DNA from: Zeugodacus cucurbitae
Lineage: Eukaryota; Arthropoda; Insecta; Diptera; Tephritidae
Assembly: GCF_028554725.1 (NCBI RefSeq)
Contig: NC_071671.1
Coordinates: 55,632,501 to 55,696,500, forward strand
Reading direction: 5' to 3'
DNA: 64,000 bases
The notes below the pieces were generated by a model that worked only from the letters and a program-made list of their open reading frames with translations, was not told the origin of the DNA and searched no databases. The stretch's first letter is position 1. Each line of letters begins with the position of its first letter. This document shows positions 27,801 to 39,800 of this stretch, one piece after another. The position numbers and the translations under genes are program-made.

Positions 27801-30800
27801 TAAGTAAATATAGATAGATGGCAAGTGCTAGTAAAAGTTCTTGAGGAGATTAAAAACATATCAAAATTGATTAACTGTTTGAGCAGATCAAAATTGATTA
27901 ATAAATTAATGTTCTATGTATTTAAAAGATATTATGATGATTTGTACGGATCTCAGTATTGCAAAGTTGTTAACCTAGTCTATCTTAGCTAATTTATCAG
28001 CATAGATTATTAACTTGACGTACCTTAACCACCCTATTACCTCTAACATAACGCAGTTCTATCGGAGTACAATCGATTGACATAAGGTGGGCAATAGAGA
28101 TGTCTATTTCATGACATGATTCCTCCTCCAACAGTCCATTTTCATAAAGTTCCAAACTCTGCACGGTTTATAGTACTATAAAGAAATAAAAAGTGTTGAA
28201 TTTTGTGACTGTAGCCTTTTTATTCATGAATGACAGTAACATTAGAGTCTTAAATGTCAAAGACATGTGTCAACTTTGACAGCTATTTTGGCAGCTACCC
28301 CTCTAGGAAATCCTATAAATTCAATTCAAATGTAGCTTCCTGCTTTTATAAGAATTTACTTAACAGTTGCATCCATGAATTTTATATAAATTATACGTCA
28401 AACCTTTTCTGTAACTCTGATAAAAAAAATGCGGAAGACTTACATCTGCCATATGTTAACAATTTATTCACAATATGGCAACACTTACAGCATTTTCAAA
28501 GTGATTTTCAATTGAGTAATAGCTGTGTTGATTGATGAATGGCTTATAAATAAATGGGCTCAGCCTAGCCCCATACCAACTAAAAATGCTCCGAGGCATA
28601 CAAATGATGAATTTGACATACATACAAATGTTACCTATAAATATGGCTTTCATTGCGATGCAAATCGTTTGGCATGGAAAATTTATTTGGGTTATTCGTA
28701 TGCCTGCTACTGCTTTTACACATTTCATTTATCTTATGATCTTTATGCAATTGATAGCGTTAAATTGTCTCTGGTTGCAGTATGAGGAAGCAATATTTGC
28801 GACTATAAAATGTTGATTTGCATTAATATGCAATACCGTTTAGCGCCACAGTGCGTTGGAAAAGTTGATTACAGCTTTTTCAAAAATAAAAATAATAAAG
28901 TCGTCTATTATAAAAAATGTCTAAAGGCAATTGCCATGCAGCGCACCCACGCAGCTCTGGATATTTGCCAATTGAGTGGCAAATTCTCTCACTCGCCATA
29001 ATAAATACAAATGTCGTTTGGTACGTGCCGAGAATTTAATGGATTAATGTAAACCAAAGTAGGTTCAACCCAATGTAATTAAATGGAAAAGTGTATATAT
29101 AAATACACAAATATATTTACATAATTATATAATGAGGCAGGAAAAAAAGTTTAGAAAGAAAACAACATTCCAATAATGCAGTTCAAACTACGCGCTATTT
29201 TATGCCACTTCTTGGAATTTTAATCTCTATTTAAAGAGATAATTATAGTAATAAATAGATTATGTCACTATATCTGACAGGGAATTAACATATGTAATCG
29301 ATTATTATAAAAAATTGGTTTAATTAATTTGCCGATTAACATAATCAGCAAACTGTGTAATATTAATCCCTCCAAGTACAACGAAAAACTAAGATAAATA
29401 TTACCATTAAGAAACTTGCAATTTGTTTTACAACTACAGTTAGATGATACAACTACAGTCATAATTTTGTCATTATTGTTGTCAAATTCGAAGCGTTTTA
29501 TAAACGGCTGCAATGTGAAAGTAAATTTATCTAGATTTTCGATGGTTTCTGTGTGGACTAGCGACTGAGATACCTTTGTGGACTTGAAGTATAATCGCTT
29601 TATTTTGTGCATTTGTCGTTGTGTCAAATTTAATGACAGTTTCAATCAGCTTAATTAAAACGGTTGTCATTTCTTTTTAAGCAATTTTTTAAACAAATGT
29701 AACTAAGTTGTCGTTTCTACCATAATTTAAGTCATTTATCTCAATGCAATAAATAAATAAAAGTATAATATTGCCAGTTTAGTATCATTAAATTTGACAT
29801 AGTAAAAAGGAGGCATAAATCTGATAGGTTATTGTTATAATGTGGAGGTTTATGTTCAAGTATCAACTAAATCTAATAGTTATTATATTATCTGAATATT
29901 TTATATATTAAGTTTGTAGAAACATGTTGTCTCCAAGTCCATCTCTTGGTTCGAGTCAGAGTATATTTTCCGATTTTTTTTGTTGAAATTTGAAATGAGA
30001 TCGAGTTAATCCCTCAGTGATATACATATGCTGATTAATCCACATTAGTAAGGATTTAGCTTTACCTTGGATTGTTTCTATAGATGATAGATCTATCCAT
30101 ATTAAAGCAAATAAACCATTTTCCCACTCCAACGACTCTACAGTTCAAACATTTATATACGCTCCTTGGTACTTGTACATGTACCAAAGAAGTGCATTGG
30201 ATCCATGAACGTGCAATAAAAGTCAAAGTCAGCAGCTAAAGGCAAACAGCCAAGTGCAATGCGTTAGATAAGCATTGAGTTTGACAATCAATGCACTGCC
30301 ACACACCTCTCCTCCTCCCCAGACTACAAATTCAGCTCTGCCTTTCAAGGCACCAAACTAAACAGCAAAGCCAAGTTGAACAGCCAAAGCGAAGTCTTTG
30401 CCAACAGCGAACGCCGGTCAAACTACGCCGGCTACTGACGCAAATCAATGGGCCAATGGCTAGTTAATCGGTAAGCAGGCCGGCAGTCAGCGAGGCAGGC
30501 GATCGTTGGTCGTTATCGTTTTAACAATCTTGAGCATATAAATTGAAGTTATGACTTACGACTGCTGCGACGTTGTGTGGCATTGATGGTCATGTTTTTG
30601 GTGTTTTTGCAACTGCCGTTTGTCGGCTTGCAAAGCAGTGAGGCTAGAGCTCCATGGCGGCTACTGCCAGTCTGTGGCGCATGCGTGCGTGCGCAATCGA
30701 AAGAGCGCGTAATTATTTGTTTACACGGCATTTGGTGGCATTTAAAAATGCGTTAAAATGTGTTAAATGCTGTCACTGTTGGCCACTGTCATTCTGCGCG

Positions 30801-33800
30801 AACGGTGCGCATGCACGCCGCCATTTCGGCTACGGATTAATCCACCGTAGTGAGCCGTGGCCATTGGCGCTGTCGTTGTCACATGGTCCACTGGCGCATT
30901 TGCGTTGTGGTGCGTGGCAAATTTCATTGGCGTTCGCTTGTCTGCTCGCATTTTTCTGCCTCTCTATGACTATTAAGCCGAACTGATTGCGTTTGGATAA
31001 TCATTTAGCGTCCAGTTTTGATTTGTGCGCTTTGGTTGGGCTTCAGCATTCCTACGGTTCGTTGAACAGCTGTGGTCGCCAGTTGTTTTGTTTTTGTAAT
31101 TTATATTTCTAAATTATGCGTATGTTGCTTTACTACGCTTATTGCGTTTACGAATTTTCTGAATGCACTGGTTATTCAATGAAAAATGCTGCAGAATTTT
31201 ATGATTTCATAGAACTGCATTTGGCGGCACGAAATATGTAAAGTAAATGTTGTTTGCATAATTTAAATTTTCATTCAGTCCATTTTAGTTGCAGCAATTG
31301 CCATTTACGCGGCGGCGGCCTTTTGCGTAGCAAAATTTTTATGTGATTTGTTGTTTCTTTTTTTTTTTTTGTGGTAATTTGGAATTTCCGTTGCTATAAA
31401 AGTTCATTTGCCGTGCGAATAGCCAGTGCTGACGTAATCTCGAAATGACCTCATTACAATGCATTTGATATAATTTTGTTAATTAAAGCAAGTAATAACA
31501 TTTGTTTACAGATTTTCATACGAATTTTATTTAAGAACTGATTTTTATGCCTATTTATTTATGGCATTGAAAGTAGCTTAAGTCGCAAGTTTTTGAGAAT
31601 AATTTGATTCACTTTGACCCACTAATTCGCAATTATTATTCGGATGTTGTGTTTCGCTTTAATCGCCAATTAATCTCAGAGAGTTATAATTTAAGCCCAA
31701 ATATGGGGTTTTGCTCCAAATACTTATCTTATCTTATACTAGCTTCTGCTGTTTTAATGTAATTCCATTGGTTTATATCGTCATTTTCAATAAGTTTAAT
31801 TTAAATTTAATTGTAAAATCAAATTTCGGCAGCAGGCTCGACTAAATTCCAGCCGAGAGACCTAGTTTTCGGCCACTTTTTACACCAATCCAGGTCGTAT
31901 GTCAGCAATAAACGTTCTTGCTGAATAAGCCTCTTCATTATGAAATGGCAAACCCTAAACTGTGTATAAATCATGTAATAGCTGTCAAAAAGAGAAACTT
32001 CGAAAATAGCAAAGCCTCATTGAAAACACCTTTAAAAAATTGCCGTTATTTAAATTAAGGTGTTCTTCAAATTTTAGGACTGCTTTTCTTACCGCTACTC
32101 AAATGCTATGACTATATTAAAGTATTGCCAGTTGTCATTGGTGTATACATCCTCGGTATTACAAATAAAATGAAAATGAATTTGCCCAGCGAAAGACAAT
32201 TATCGGGACTGTTTGCAAATTCTTTACATCTATTAGAAAAAATAATAATTTTTTTGGTATTATTTGAGGAAAAAATAAACCTACTTCGTTTTCAAAGGTA
32301 CCAAAAAATGAAATTTGGTGAAGAACGTGTCCCCACCCAATATTTCTAATTTCCAAATACAAAGCAAAGAACTTGATTGGTTTGAAATGAAAATCACTGA
32401 TTATTTGCCGATTATTTAGTAAGAAAATATGTTTCTCAAGAAACTGGTTTAGCGTTTAGTATATAATCCAAGGTTCTTCTTCCTCGATTTTTTTCTTCTT
32501 TTAAATATTGCCGAAATTTACAGTGGATGGAGTTTATAACGAACAAGCAAATTTGTCGCATTGTTAACCTTAAATAACGAACATCGGGGATTTGTAAGTA
32601 CTCGGTTCAACGAACAACATGAAGAAGACATATGAAGAAAGAGAAAAAAAATCAAATAACATCGAACCAGAATTAAAAATATAACTTGATAAAATTCAAA
32701 AGAAATGTGCAAATTGAAAAAATGTTGAATTTTATAAAAAAATTAAAATCATTCAGCAAATTAAAATTATCAGCACCAAATAGAAGTCATTTTTTAACAA
32801 ATAATTAATAAAACAATTTATTAAACTGCAATTTACGGATATTTAACTAATTTCCGTAAGTAAGTGAGTACTCGAATTAGCGAAAAATTCGATGTAACGA
32901 ACAGGCCTGACAATTAATGTGTTCGTTATTTCGGAAAACTACAGTATTTCATACATCCTTCTTAATTAATTTGCTGAGATCAGATTTGGCCCTTCGATAG
33001 TAAGAACAATGCACGTAATCAAAATAGACCAGCAATGACGTCCGCTCTATTACTGTAAGAGTTCCATAAAACATTTTTATATAAATACCTATTTTTTTAT
33101 TGATAAATTAACAACATCAACCTACCTACATAAATTTATCAACTTCCCATCCGCAAATGTCTTCCCTTGATTATTATTTGGATTAAAAACGCCAAAAAGT
33201 ATTTGAAAATAAAAATATTTTAAATTAAAAAATCGGTTACTACTATAATTTAACTAGCAGACCCGGCCATACGTTTTTGTGGCTAAGGTATACATTAAAT
33301 TAGTAAATTTTTCAATACAGAGAAAAGATTCTTACGCATAGAGACGAAAAAGTTATTGCCGGTAAATTTGAAAATTCTTAATATATATTATTGTAGATCT
33401 GTATTAATCGTAAGTTGGCTCAAATTTGGCTTCGTTGACTATACTGATTACCTTCTTCACAGCCAGTCTAGTTATATTGAAAAGTCGAGAAATATTGAAG
33501 TCAACCCATACTTCTTTTAATTGCAGGTGAGTGGGGATAGTCCAGGCAATTTTAAATAGTCTGTGGGACATACTGGTTTGTAGCTGTGTCAACTGTTTTT
33601 TACCACAAATAGTCATTTATGATTATCATATTGTGGTTTCATGTCAGAAAAAAGACGATGAATAAGCTTCTCCTTCGAATCAATGAAGTGACAGAAATCT
33701 GTCACTGTCTGGGAAGCTACCATTTCCAACTGCTTCCACAATCGCAATTTGATATTGTTTCTAAATCACTCGTATATTAGTTGTTAATTGGCGATTCTTT

Positions 33801-36800
33801 ATGTGTCGCCACAAATTAGATTTAGGCATGCGATTAGTTCGTCAGCAACAGTTGGTCCAGGAATAATTGGAAGGATCTGGCGTAAATCACCTGCCAACAC
33901 AATCATGTCTCTCACAAAAACGTTTTAGTTGTCGCGTAAATCCTTTAAAGTCCTGTGCAATGCTTCTAGCGACTTCTTGAACATCTGGAAAATCTTCGCT
34001 ATATCGCTATTTTTGGCGATTTTGCAGACTGGTTTATCATTGATTTGCAATTTATGAGTAATTTCAAGGCCGAATATGCAATTTAACTTTGATGATTTTC
34101 TACTGGATTATATGCCGAATATATAGTAGGTCAGATTGTGTGTTGTCTTAAAAAAAATATAGCAATAAATTGCGAGAGTATAAAATGTTCGATTGCACCC
34201 GAACTTAGCCATTCCTTATTGGTTACAAATTGTTTTGGGATATCGGCACAACCTTACACATTTGAGAAATGACAAAAATATTTTAACAAAGCAACAATGA
34301 CAACCTTCAAAATATTATTATTTTTTGTTTTTTTTTTTATTTTCTATTTTTGTTGTCATTTCAAATAATTAATTCAAATTCATTTCTGTTATTATTATCT
34401 TCCTCGCAATTTTTCCATATTTACTTACTTTCTCAACCTTTCTTGGGCTTGCTAGAATTTTTCAAGACTAAAATTAGCCAGATCGGTGTGACCGTTCTCA
34501 ACTTTTTGCGAGACTAACGAACAGCAATTCATTTTTTATGTTTGTAGAGTAGTTTGTATGGGAGATTAGAAAAGTGTGGATTTTAGACTTTTCAAGGAAT
34601 TTTTTTAATTTTTCTCTCCGTAAGAACCATCCTTGTACTTTAAGAAGCATTGCAAAAAAGAATTAGCGAAATGGGTTCAGCTGTTCTCGCGTTATGCGCT
34701 TAGCAACACATTTTGCGATTCATTTTTATATTATAGAAGAAGATTAATTTTTTAATTTCACTTGGTGTCAAAAATTAATACCTTTGTATGAATCAGTTCG
34801 AAGTAGCAACGAATTGTGCATCTGAGAGACCACGTCGTATGAGTAACATTTTTCACATACCATCCTAGAAAACTCAATATGATTTATGTCATAAGAAAGG
34901 CAGATCACAAACGCTCGCACAAAGATCAAGGTGTGTGTACAAATGATAATTCAAAACAATACGACAATAAATATGAACTCAAACGTAGATTGCTAATAAA
35001 ACACCAATTTGATAGGCTGTCTTTGCTTGCTGTAGTTTCGCATTGCATTGAACGCTTGCTAGAGTGAACTATGGGAGTATGCATTTTATTATATTTATGA
35101 GTAGACCGTGTTTACTGACTCAACAGCAGTTCGCTTATTAACTGTTAATGCGCATGTCAGCATGCTGAAGTAAGAACGTTCGACGAAAATCAGCATACAA
35201 TTAGTTGCAGCCAAAGAATACATAAATTCAAAAATCGAAAAAATCAATCGCCGACAGAAAGGCGCGTATAACTTTATTGAGCAGCAATAAAACAACAACA
35301 ATAATGTGTTCGCACATAACCATAAACAATGCGAAGATGTGATCTGTACATGTCACGGTGTGCGCTATGCAACGGAGCAGCAGCTCTGCAATCACAATTC
35401 AAATACTTTTTGTGATTTTAAGCGATGAATATATGTACATACATACATATATCTATACATATGTAAAATACACGCTCGCGCTAAAGTTGGCAGTAAGACG
35501 CTGCACTCAAGGCCATTACAACCACAATCTACGCATGTATTGCAGAAAAAGCAATAACAAAAGCAATAATACCCAGAATGAAATCATTGCAAACGCCGCT
35601 GCTGCACAAACGGATCTACGGTCAAGTCGCTGTGGCGCGGTCTCTTTCGACTGCCAACACGCTTGAATGCAATCGAAAGTGTTTTGATTGAAAATGCATA
35701 AAAGTTGCCAGCAAAAAAATCCAAAAAAAAAAACACAAATCACATATAAATAATGCTAGATGTTGTTGTAGGCCTAAAAGTGTTGTCGCAGACAGCTTGG
35801 TGTGTTGCCTATGCCAAGTCTGCTTGTCGTTCTTGCCACTGTAGTCAGTTGAGCTGTCCGCGACCATTTAGTGACCGCCTTTAAGCGCTAGCCATGACTC
35901 TGGCATGTCGCATTTGGCGCGGTTTGGCGGCTTGGCGCGCTAATGATTGTTGATACCGATAAATTGTAGGCCTTTGGCAAGCTAAGGCTTATAAGCAAAA
36001 TAATGCGAAGCTTTTGCTATGCTACAAGTAAAATGTATGCGACTAAGTGTAGTAAATAAATAATACCATTCAAAATATCACGCTTGGTAGTCAACGCACA
36101 GCTGCTGGGACTGCATTGGTCGCTCACGCATACGCGGGTATTTCTGCGGGCCTTATTGAATTCTGTAGCAAATATCCAACCAAGCCGTCATTTAATGTTA
36201 TTGTGGTCCATTCACATTTATTTTTTATATATTTTTTCTTATTATATATATTTTTATTATTTATATTTTTTTTTGTTTTATTTTTATTTTTATTTTTTTC
36301 TATATATTTTTATTATTTTTTTATTTTTGTATATTTTTTTTTCAAATTTTCTACAATAATAACCGCATTTATTCAGCTTAGCGCCCACGCGAAACTTTAA
36401 TTGCGATTTTTGTCTTAATTTAGTCGTTTTAGACTCACTTGCGATTAATTTTTATTTTTTTTACTCACCTGGCTTTTACTTTATTTATTCGTTTTTAAAA
36501 ACGTTTAGTTTTTTTTCACTTTTTATTTTAATTTTATTTGAATTTAGCTGACCGCCACCTTCAATATGTTTTGAATAGTTGCTTATGAATAATATCAGTC
36601 AGTGTTGGTATGCTGGTTGTAAATAAAAAAAAAAGTTTATTAAAAATATGAGTCTTATTCTAAATTATAATCTCATAGAGGCTCACAGATAACTGGTTTT
36701 TTAGAGATATTTGCATTTTTCATTCAGTTCTTTTTCCAAATTTGTTTGTTGTATGAAAATATATATATTATTGTTGTTGTTCTTTTAAATTTGTAGCTTT

Positions 36801-39800
36801 AATCTGAACCAACAGATCCCCATTAATATCTCATGAGTTTGAGTCTTTTAATTGACCTTTTGAGAACTCCACTCTACATTTCTTACTTAGATACATACAT
36901 ATGACGTACCATAAAAACAAAATGTATAAACACAGTATTATATCTATACAGGAGCTAATAGATTATACCACATTCATTTACTTCTCAATTTTAGAAGTCA
37001 ATATGAGCAAAGTATTCACTACATCATCGACGAGACTTTAGATTTTCACTATTTCACGGAGTGGCTTCCAAGTCCAGAGGGTCCTGGTCCCTATAATAGA
37101 TGCTTTCGATTCTTCATATACAAATATGAATAAATATGTAGTCAGATCCCCCTAATAACGATTTGCCTTACGAGGACAGACTTTCGGGAGATTTTTGTTG
37201 AGCGTACATTCGATATTTAATATATGTACATCAGCGCGATGGGTCATTCACCACAATTTAGCAAAACGAAACTTTTTTAAACTGTTGAGAGAGGCGATAT
37301 TCTTCTAAAAATTATATTATACCAGTCTTTATGATTTATACCACTTTTTTGTTCGATTCATCATCAAAGACAGATATTAGAAACCTATCTTTTAAAAAAA
37401 AATTTATACCAGTTTATTGGATTTATACCAGTTCTTTTTCGATTCATCATTCTATTTTATTTTTTATTTATCTATACTACTACTATAAAGAGGAAAGATT
37501 TGTATGTATGTTTGTAAGGAATAAGCTCGAAAACTACTGTGCCGATTTCAAAAATTCTTTCACCATTGGAAAGCTACATTTATCAAGAGTAACGCTATAT
37601 TTATTTCTAGAACCTCAACTTTCTGAAAATAGTTCCCAGATGAGGGTATCAAAAAGACTCCGTGATGGAAAATCTTAATCTGAAACTGAAAATCGTGTTG
37701 CAAGTCATTCTCTTCGCATCGCAATCGCGTAGCAGAGAGTCGAGTAACGAGTGCTCGCAGCTGCTTGCTTAACAAAATTTCGAAACCTACCAAGTACGCG
37801 CTTGAGTGTCAAGTACGGAGCGTGTGCAGCGGCTAGAAGAGCAAAATATTAGAACTATACAAGCTCGCACTAGGACGTCGAGCTGGAGCGGTCTGCTAGT
37901 ACTTTATATATTTGATACATAGCATATTAACCATGTAAAATAATCGGTTCAGTAAATCTTGAACTGTGACGATGTAATCAATTATAGGCGAGCAGATCAC
38001 CCCTCTATATCTCTCTCATTTACTCTCACTTGTATTGAATATCTCTATCTTTGACTTCAAATCGTACAGCAGATTGAAACTATAATTTATGAATTTGAAT
38101 GCCGATATTTATTATCAAAATGCTTCTTGAACTCAATAGTAGAATTGTGTCTACAATAGAGAAAAATAACACCAGCCTGCTTCCTAAACTCTAGAAACAG
38201 TAAAAATTTAAATAATATTTTTCTTATTTGCGAAACTCTCACACAACTCTCAAGCCTATAATCATCGTATAAAAAACTTGCCTACCTCTCACTAACGCAT
38301 TCACATTTACCTATAATTCACCTGTGGCGTGAAACCTTCAACACATTCGTAATACAATAATAATAATAACTCCATTTGCAGCACTTGTTAGTTGTTGTTA
38401 AGTCATCGATAGTCAACTAAATATTTTTTTTTCTAGGCTCAAGTGCGCATTCAGATTTAATCGCTGATCTGCCTTTTTATTTTTTTCGCAAATAATCACT
38501 TTTAATTTCAACAACGCATAATCGGCGAGCAAAGTTTCGAAAATTGCATCGCATTGTAAATTCATATGCGCCAAGTGCTGATGCAGCATAAATGCATGCG
38601 TAATATGTACTATTCTTAATCGAATATATTTATTATATTATTTACCCTGTAGAGATTTTAGGAGTTTGGCAATTTTATTGAAATTCGTCACTCACCACAA
38701 TTTAGTTAAACGAAGCTTTTTAAATCTGATTAAAGAGGCGTTATTCTTTTAAAATTTATAGTATGCCAGTCTTTGTGAGTTATACCTGTTTTTTTTTCGA
38801 TTCATTCTCGAAGGCAGATATTAGAAACCTATTTTCTAAAAAGTTTATTACACTAGTTTATTGGATTTATACCAGTGGGTTGTTCGATTCATCATTCTAC
38901 AACGTTTAACTAATCAAAGACAGATATTATAAAATTAATTAGAGAGGCGATAAAAATTATATTATAGCAGTCTTTGTGATTTATACCAGTTTGAGACAGA
39001 CGATAGTATACTAATATACTATTATTTTACTAAATACCTCTAAACCTTATTGATAGGTTCTCACAGTCATAAAACACTCAACATACCAAAATGTCTTGAT
39101 ACCTGTCGTCGCACAAATAATTTACCAGCAACATATCACTTGTAACTGTCTTAACATTCGTTTAAATCGCTGACAAATTATGTCATTAAATGCGATGAAC
39201 TATAAACGCAAGAAGTAAACGCACGCATTCGCAGTGACTTTCAATAAATTTTCAAAGAATTCTTTTTCGCTGCTCCCTTTTACACTTGAGTACATACAAT
39301 TTGAGTGTGAGAGTCTTATTTATTTTGCTTTAATTTCAAACGCATTTCAAGGCAGTGTGTGGCAGTGAAGGAATACATACAATTGGCGCAGAAAGACTGC
39401 GCATGCGCACACCTAAATCACAATTTAGCAATGCAAATTTGAAGCACAATTGAATTTCAAGAACCGTGTTGAACAATAATTTGTTTATCCAAATGCGGGC
39501 TTACGTATATACATATGGTTGCTTATGCACTAGAAGAGTGCTTGTGTACTAGAAGAGTGTATTAAATTCTTAAATAAGTGAGCTTGCTTTAAGGGTTATG
39601 CAATGTGCTTATTTATTTCAGTTATAATTTATTTTTAAATATGGGAAAATCAGACTTACTTGGAAATCATCAAGAATTAATTGGAAATTGAGCCAGCTGT
39701 GATGATTCGGCAGAAAATCCTTAGGTATCGTTGTCAGCACTCACTTTGTGACGATGACCTCTTCTTTTGTTTTATGTATTTAGCTTCCAAGGGATGTCAT

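Noticed and set aside
28254..29001. Several overlapping short frames
   Set aside because: Overlap on both strands, no domain, no splice signals that would link them.
30654..30986. 110-codon open frame in Drip intron 2
   Set aside because: Lies in a GC-richer patch where frames are also open on the other strand; no domain, no splice context, basic and Cys/Ala composition typical of noncoding DNA.
36084..36400. Phe/Tyr-rich frames
   Set aside because: Pure consequence of the T-rich tract at 36215-36352.
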